A stretch of 64,000 nucleotides of DNA from the NCBI RefSeq assembly GCF_032854445.1, contig NC_088295.1, forward strand, positions 84,800,644 through 84,864,643, written 5' to 3'. The DNA is from Liolophura sinensis (lineage: Eukaryota; Mollusca; Polyplacophora; Chitonida; Chitonidae). Shown piece after piece: positions 60,801 to 64,000 of the stretch; the stretch's first letter is position 1, and each line of letters opens with the position of its first letter. The notes under the pieces are model-generated. The model was given only the letters and a program-made list of their open reading frames with translations. It was not told the origin of the DNA and ran no database searches. The position numbers were made by a program, and so were the translations under genes.

Positions 60801-63800
60801 GTCAGTTTATAGTTATGTTTTCCAGTGTCCAGTTTCTATACAATCAATAGGCAGTACAAATGCAAAGCACAACCTAGGGACGTTTGGACGGAGTATATGA
60901 GTTCGTCACGGATAAGTTCGCAACCACGATAACGACAACACCGGCCAATTTTAACATCAAGTCAACAGGCGTACATACAATCACACGACCGGATTGCATG
61001 GACTTAACAACACACTTTAAAGGTCACGTATTTACCCGGCAAGATGGGAAATCATCCAATACTAGCTGGCCATTGGTGATGACAGAAGGCTGTGTCGCTG
61101 TGGTGTAGAGATCATGGGGATAAAGCTTAAGTCGGTGTCAGAGATAAATCATCTGGGCGACACATTATGGCTGAAGACATGACCTCCACCAATTCCTTCT
61201 CCATCATTTATCAAAGGTGAGAATGTGCTTTACACGATCTCTCCAATGAAACGCCATGAGGCCCTTGTAATCGGACGTCTATGACAAGATTTCTTTGCTT
61301 GATGTACATCAATACAGGAGATCAGAACATACTTTCTGTGGCCATCACAAGTACATGATAAGTGTGCTTCCTCCAGAGGATTTACGTACATACTTTGACT
61401 AGTAATTTGTTCAAAAGTCAAGGACAAGCTGGTATATATCTACATTCAGCTACACAGAATACAATGACAATGTCCAGACATCCCATTGGGTATTAACTGC
61501 GTTTCTTTATTGGCAGACCGTCTAGTATTCACATATGGGTATATGAGCAAGCATAACCTTGCGAATGCACAAACCCATTTCTTTTATCTTCACATACCCA
61601 ATAAAGACAACCCATTTGGGGTGCAGAAGTCACATATAGGCCTAAACGTAGCAGTGAAGGATATATACCCGAATAGCAGAATCACTGCAGACCACTTATT
61701 ACATGGCTGCTGTCTCTTGATGTACTCGTATGCACCTGTTATATGCCCCACGAATATGCCTGTTATTTGCAGCATCTTAGAAAGTATGTTTGTACAACAA
61801 CCACACGATTTTAGGTAGGCCTACCAGCTTTAGCATATTGTTAACTGTCCATGTATCGATAGAAAAACCCAGAGCACCGGATAGAAAGTATTTCACACAG
61901 TTTGCACACCTTACAGTTTACACAAACATTGGCGACTTCAATCTGCGACATGAAACATTTTGACCTAAAACTTCTTAGCTAAGGTTTACCATTACTCTAC
62001 TTCGCTCAGTAAGTCGGATATTTTGTCACAAATATCAGCCATTGATTGTAAATTCTGATATAGGAAAATCTACACAAAAGTGCCAATGGCTTAGTACAAA
62101 CACATTGCTTTCTGCTCTGACTGTGTACTGCAGTTGTTCAATGCATCTACTCACAGAGACCTGCTGCTCTGAAAGTGCTACATGTATGTACTTAACGGAA
62201 GGCTCGCATTGCTTAAGACGTAAAAGATTTCCCTTAGTTCACCATTGCTTCCATTGGCCACATTTTGAAAGATCTTCGTTATGCAGTACCCAGTTTTGGT
62301 TAACCCGAATTTTAATATAACCGCCAACTAAAGTTATTTACATGTGAGTTTGAAATGAAAAGAAAATTAATTTATAGACTTGGATATTATTAAGTTTCAG
62401 TTATTGTCATTGCAATGTTCATTGCAATGGATTTGACGTCATAGATATAAAATATAAATGCCTTTCTATCAATGGAGAAATCAGATGACCTTCTTTCAGA
62501 TAACTAGCTTTCCTTGAAGTTATTTACTCCCCGTGTCTTTGTCGACTTATCTAACTTTTGACATTACTTTCTATTAAATAAAATGCATGCAAATATAGCA
62601 GCTGTTATAGCAAATGTTATAGTAAGAAACTTTGTTAGCTGTTAATAATGAACCCTTCAGCTCTAATCTTGAACAGACAAGTCCCCATCTTGCCACTAAT
62701 TCATACAAAAACACAAAGTATTTCGATACTTTTCGATATTTCGATACTTTTCGATATTTCGATAAACTTCGATATAAACTGCAATTAACAAATGTATAAA
62801 AGTGTGAGTCTATGTAGGTACATGTATCTTGTATTCAAAATAGTCACAGTTGAGAATATAAATGCTCCAAATTGTTCCAAAATGTTCATTAAAGCAGTTG
62901 ATCCACCACAAAGAGGAAAGTTCATATCGAGAGTCTAAAGGCTTATTTTCATAATATATCTTCTAATACCATATACATAGTTCATGGACATACAAATATT
63001 AGGTCTTATTGCAAGTCAAAGTGAGATAGTAATTGATTGTCCCAAAGTTTTTCTGGCTCAGTTGCTTTCTGTTGTGGCTGGCTTTTTGTCCGCAGAACGT
63101 AATTGTATGAGTAGGAACCACTGGCGTCTCGACAAACTACGCACCGAGCGTTTAAACCAGCGACTTGACAATGAGACTTTAATGGTTTCCGGAACTCTTT
63201 AATCGTCCACACGTTCCAATAAACCGTCTCAATCGTACAGCCCTGGTTCCATACCCTGTTATCTGTAAAATTTTAGCTGCAGAACTTCGCCAAAAATAAG
63301 GTCTGTTCCAGCACGATTGGACATTCATTTATGATAATTAAATAACTCACTCGCTCTTCTGGTACAGCGCGTTTCCCTGGGCCCCAAATTACCGCCATAA
63401 CAGTAGAGCTGGGATCAATTACCGCCAGAACCTCCAGTTTGACTGGATTTAAACGAGAAAAACGCGAAAATTGTCACAAAAACGTCTTACAATTTCCCTG
63501 CACACTTTTAAAGGAAGCAATTCGGAAATGGAAAACGCTTATGCGATACATTCGGCCTACATTCGGCCTTCATAATGGAAGAGATTATTTTATAGCGAGA
63601 AATTTTCACCAAATTATCCAGCTGCTGCGATACCAATGATTTGGTTTTCTAAAGGTCACAGACATTCCGAATTCCGTATATTAAGATTATGTGAACAAGA
63701 AATGGGTAAAAATGACAAAGAAAAATTGTGATCTTGCGCCTCGGGATGAACGCTGGCATAAAATCCCCTCTTTAATTACTACCCATTTCTTACCATGCAA

Positions 63801-64000
63801 GAAGTTAAGGCTTGAACCCACGTGCCTGACGTCACGATTGCATGGATTTCAGTAGAATTATTGATACATCTTGATTATATGTAATAAGTAAAACCCAAAT
63901 GGTTTTAGGAGCTATTGTTATGAGGCTATCTTTATTTGTTGATGGATCTTCTAATTGTTAAGTGTTTAATCTCGGTGATTAATACCTTCAGCAATTTAAC
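57858..64000. other. Gene-free stretch with minor repeats
   Basis: No exon was recognised. Minor items are a degenerate short repeat of ACGGCTAGGGTTTCATT type at 60575-60650, a diverged copy of the repeat also seen near 29.1 kb (60515-60690), a TTCGATA-rich run at 62720-62775, and a 12-bp inverted pair AAGAAATGGGTA / TACCCATTTCTT at about 63698 and 63780. The frames at 59458-59829 (123 codons, minus) and 61486-61818 (110 codons, plus) show no domain. Confidence 0.45.

Overview
The window looks like intergenic or intronic DNA from a large, repeat-rich animal genome. It is AT-rich, has no operons or dense genes, and its longest open frame of any kind is 142 codons. It carries a decayed Ty3/gypsy retrotransposon, two tRNA-headed SINE families, TA-flanked MITEs and many minisatellites. 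From memory, the tail sequence shared by the SINEs at 12.1 kb and 33.1 kb is of a kind common in molluscs and other lophotrochozoans, so a marine mollusc or close relative is the best guess. That assignment is inference. I found no intact protein-coding gene, no true tRNA or rRNA gene and no CRISPR array.

Layout. 0.2-2.7 kb: the 3' half of a Ty3/gypsy element (RT end, RNase H, integrase, polypurine tract, 3' LTR), broken by stops and frameshifts; its RNase H active-site motif is tandemly quadruplicated. 2.7-8.0 kb: nothing recognisable. 8.0-10.6 kb: a 40-bp minisatellite of roughly 55-60 units with an internal non-repeat interruption. 12.1-12.4 kb: a full-length SINE with a perfect 10-bp target duplication. 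24.5-25.2 kb: a 50-bp minisatellite followed closely by a second SINE family with an ACTC tail. 28.2-28.75 kb: a 28-bp minisatellite. 32.45-33.2 kb: eleven 59-bp units without an indel, ending in a truncated copy of the first SINE. 39.7-40.5 kb: a minus-strand stretch that reads like a decayed coding region of unknown family. 41.3-41.65 kb: a TA-flanked MITE and an 18-base G run. 45.75-45.9 kb: a weak minus-strand exon candidate. 49.2-49.65 kb: a fold-back element and an exact 101-bp duplication. 54.2-55.8 kb: a probable solo LTR (about 1 kb, TG..CA ends, 4-bp duplication) beside a 462-bp palindromic MITE. 56.2 kb and 57.4-57.9 kb: two young minisatellites (31 bp x4, 71 bp x7).

No set of genes works together here. 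The biology is genome dynamics: retrotransposition and its decay, MITE insertion, and repeated independent tandem amplification. Eight unrelated tandem arrays with unit lengths from 28 to 101 bp lie in 64 kb. I saw no convincing new molecular system. The items most worth following are the quadruplicated RNase H motif, the indel-free 59-bp array, the 40-bp array, the solo LTR/MITE pair and the unidentified decayed coding stretch at 40 kb.
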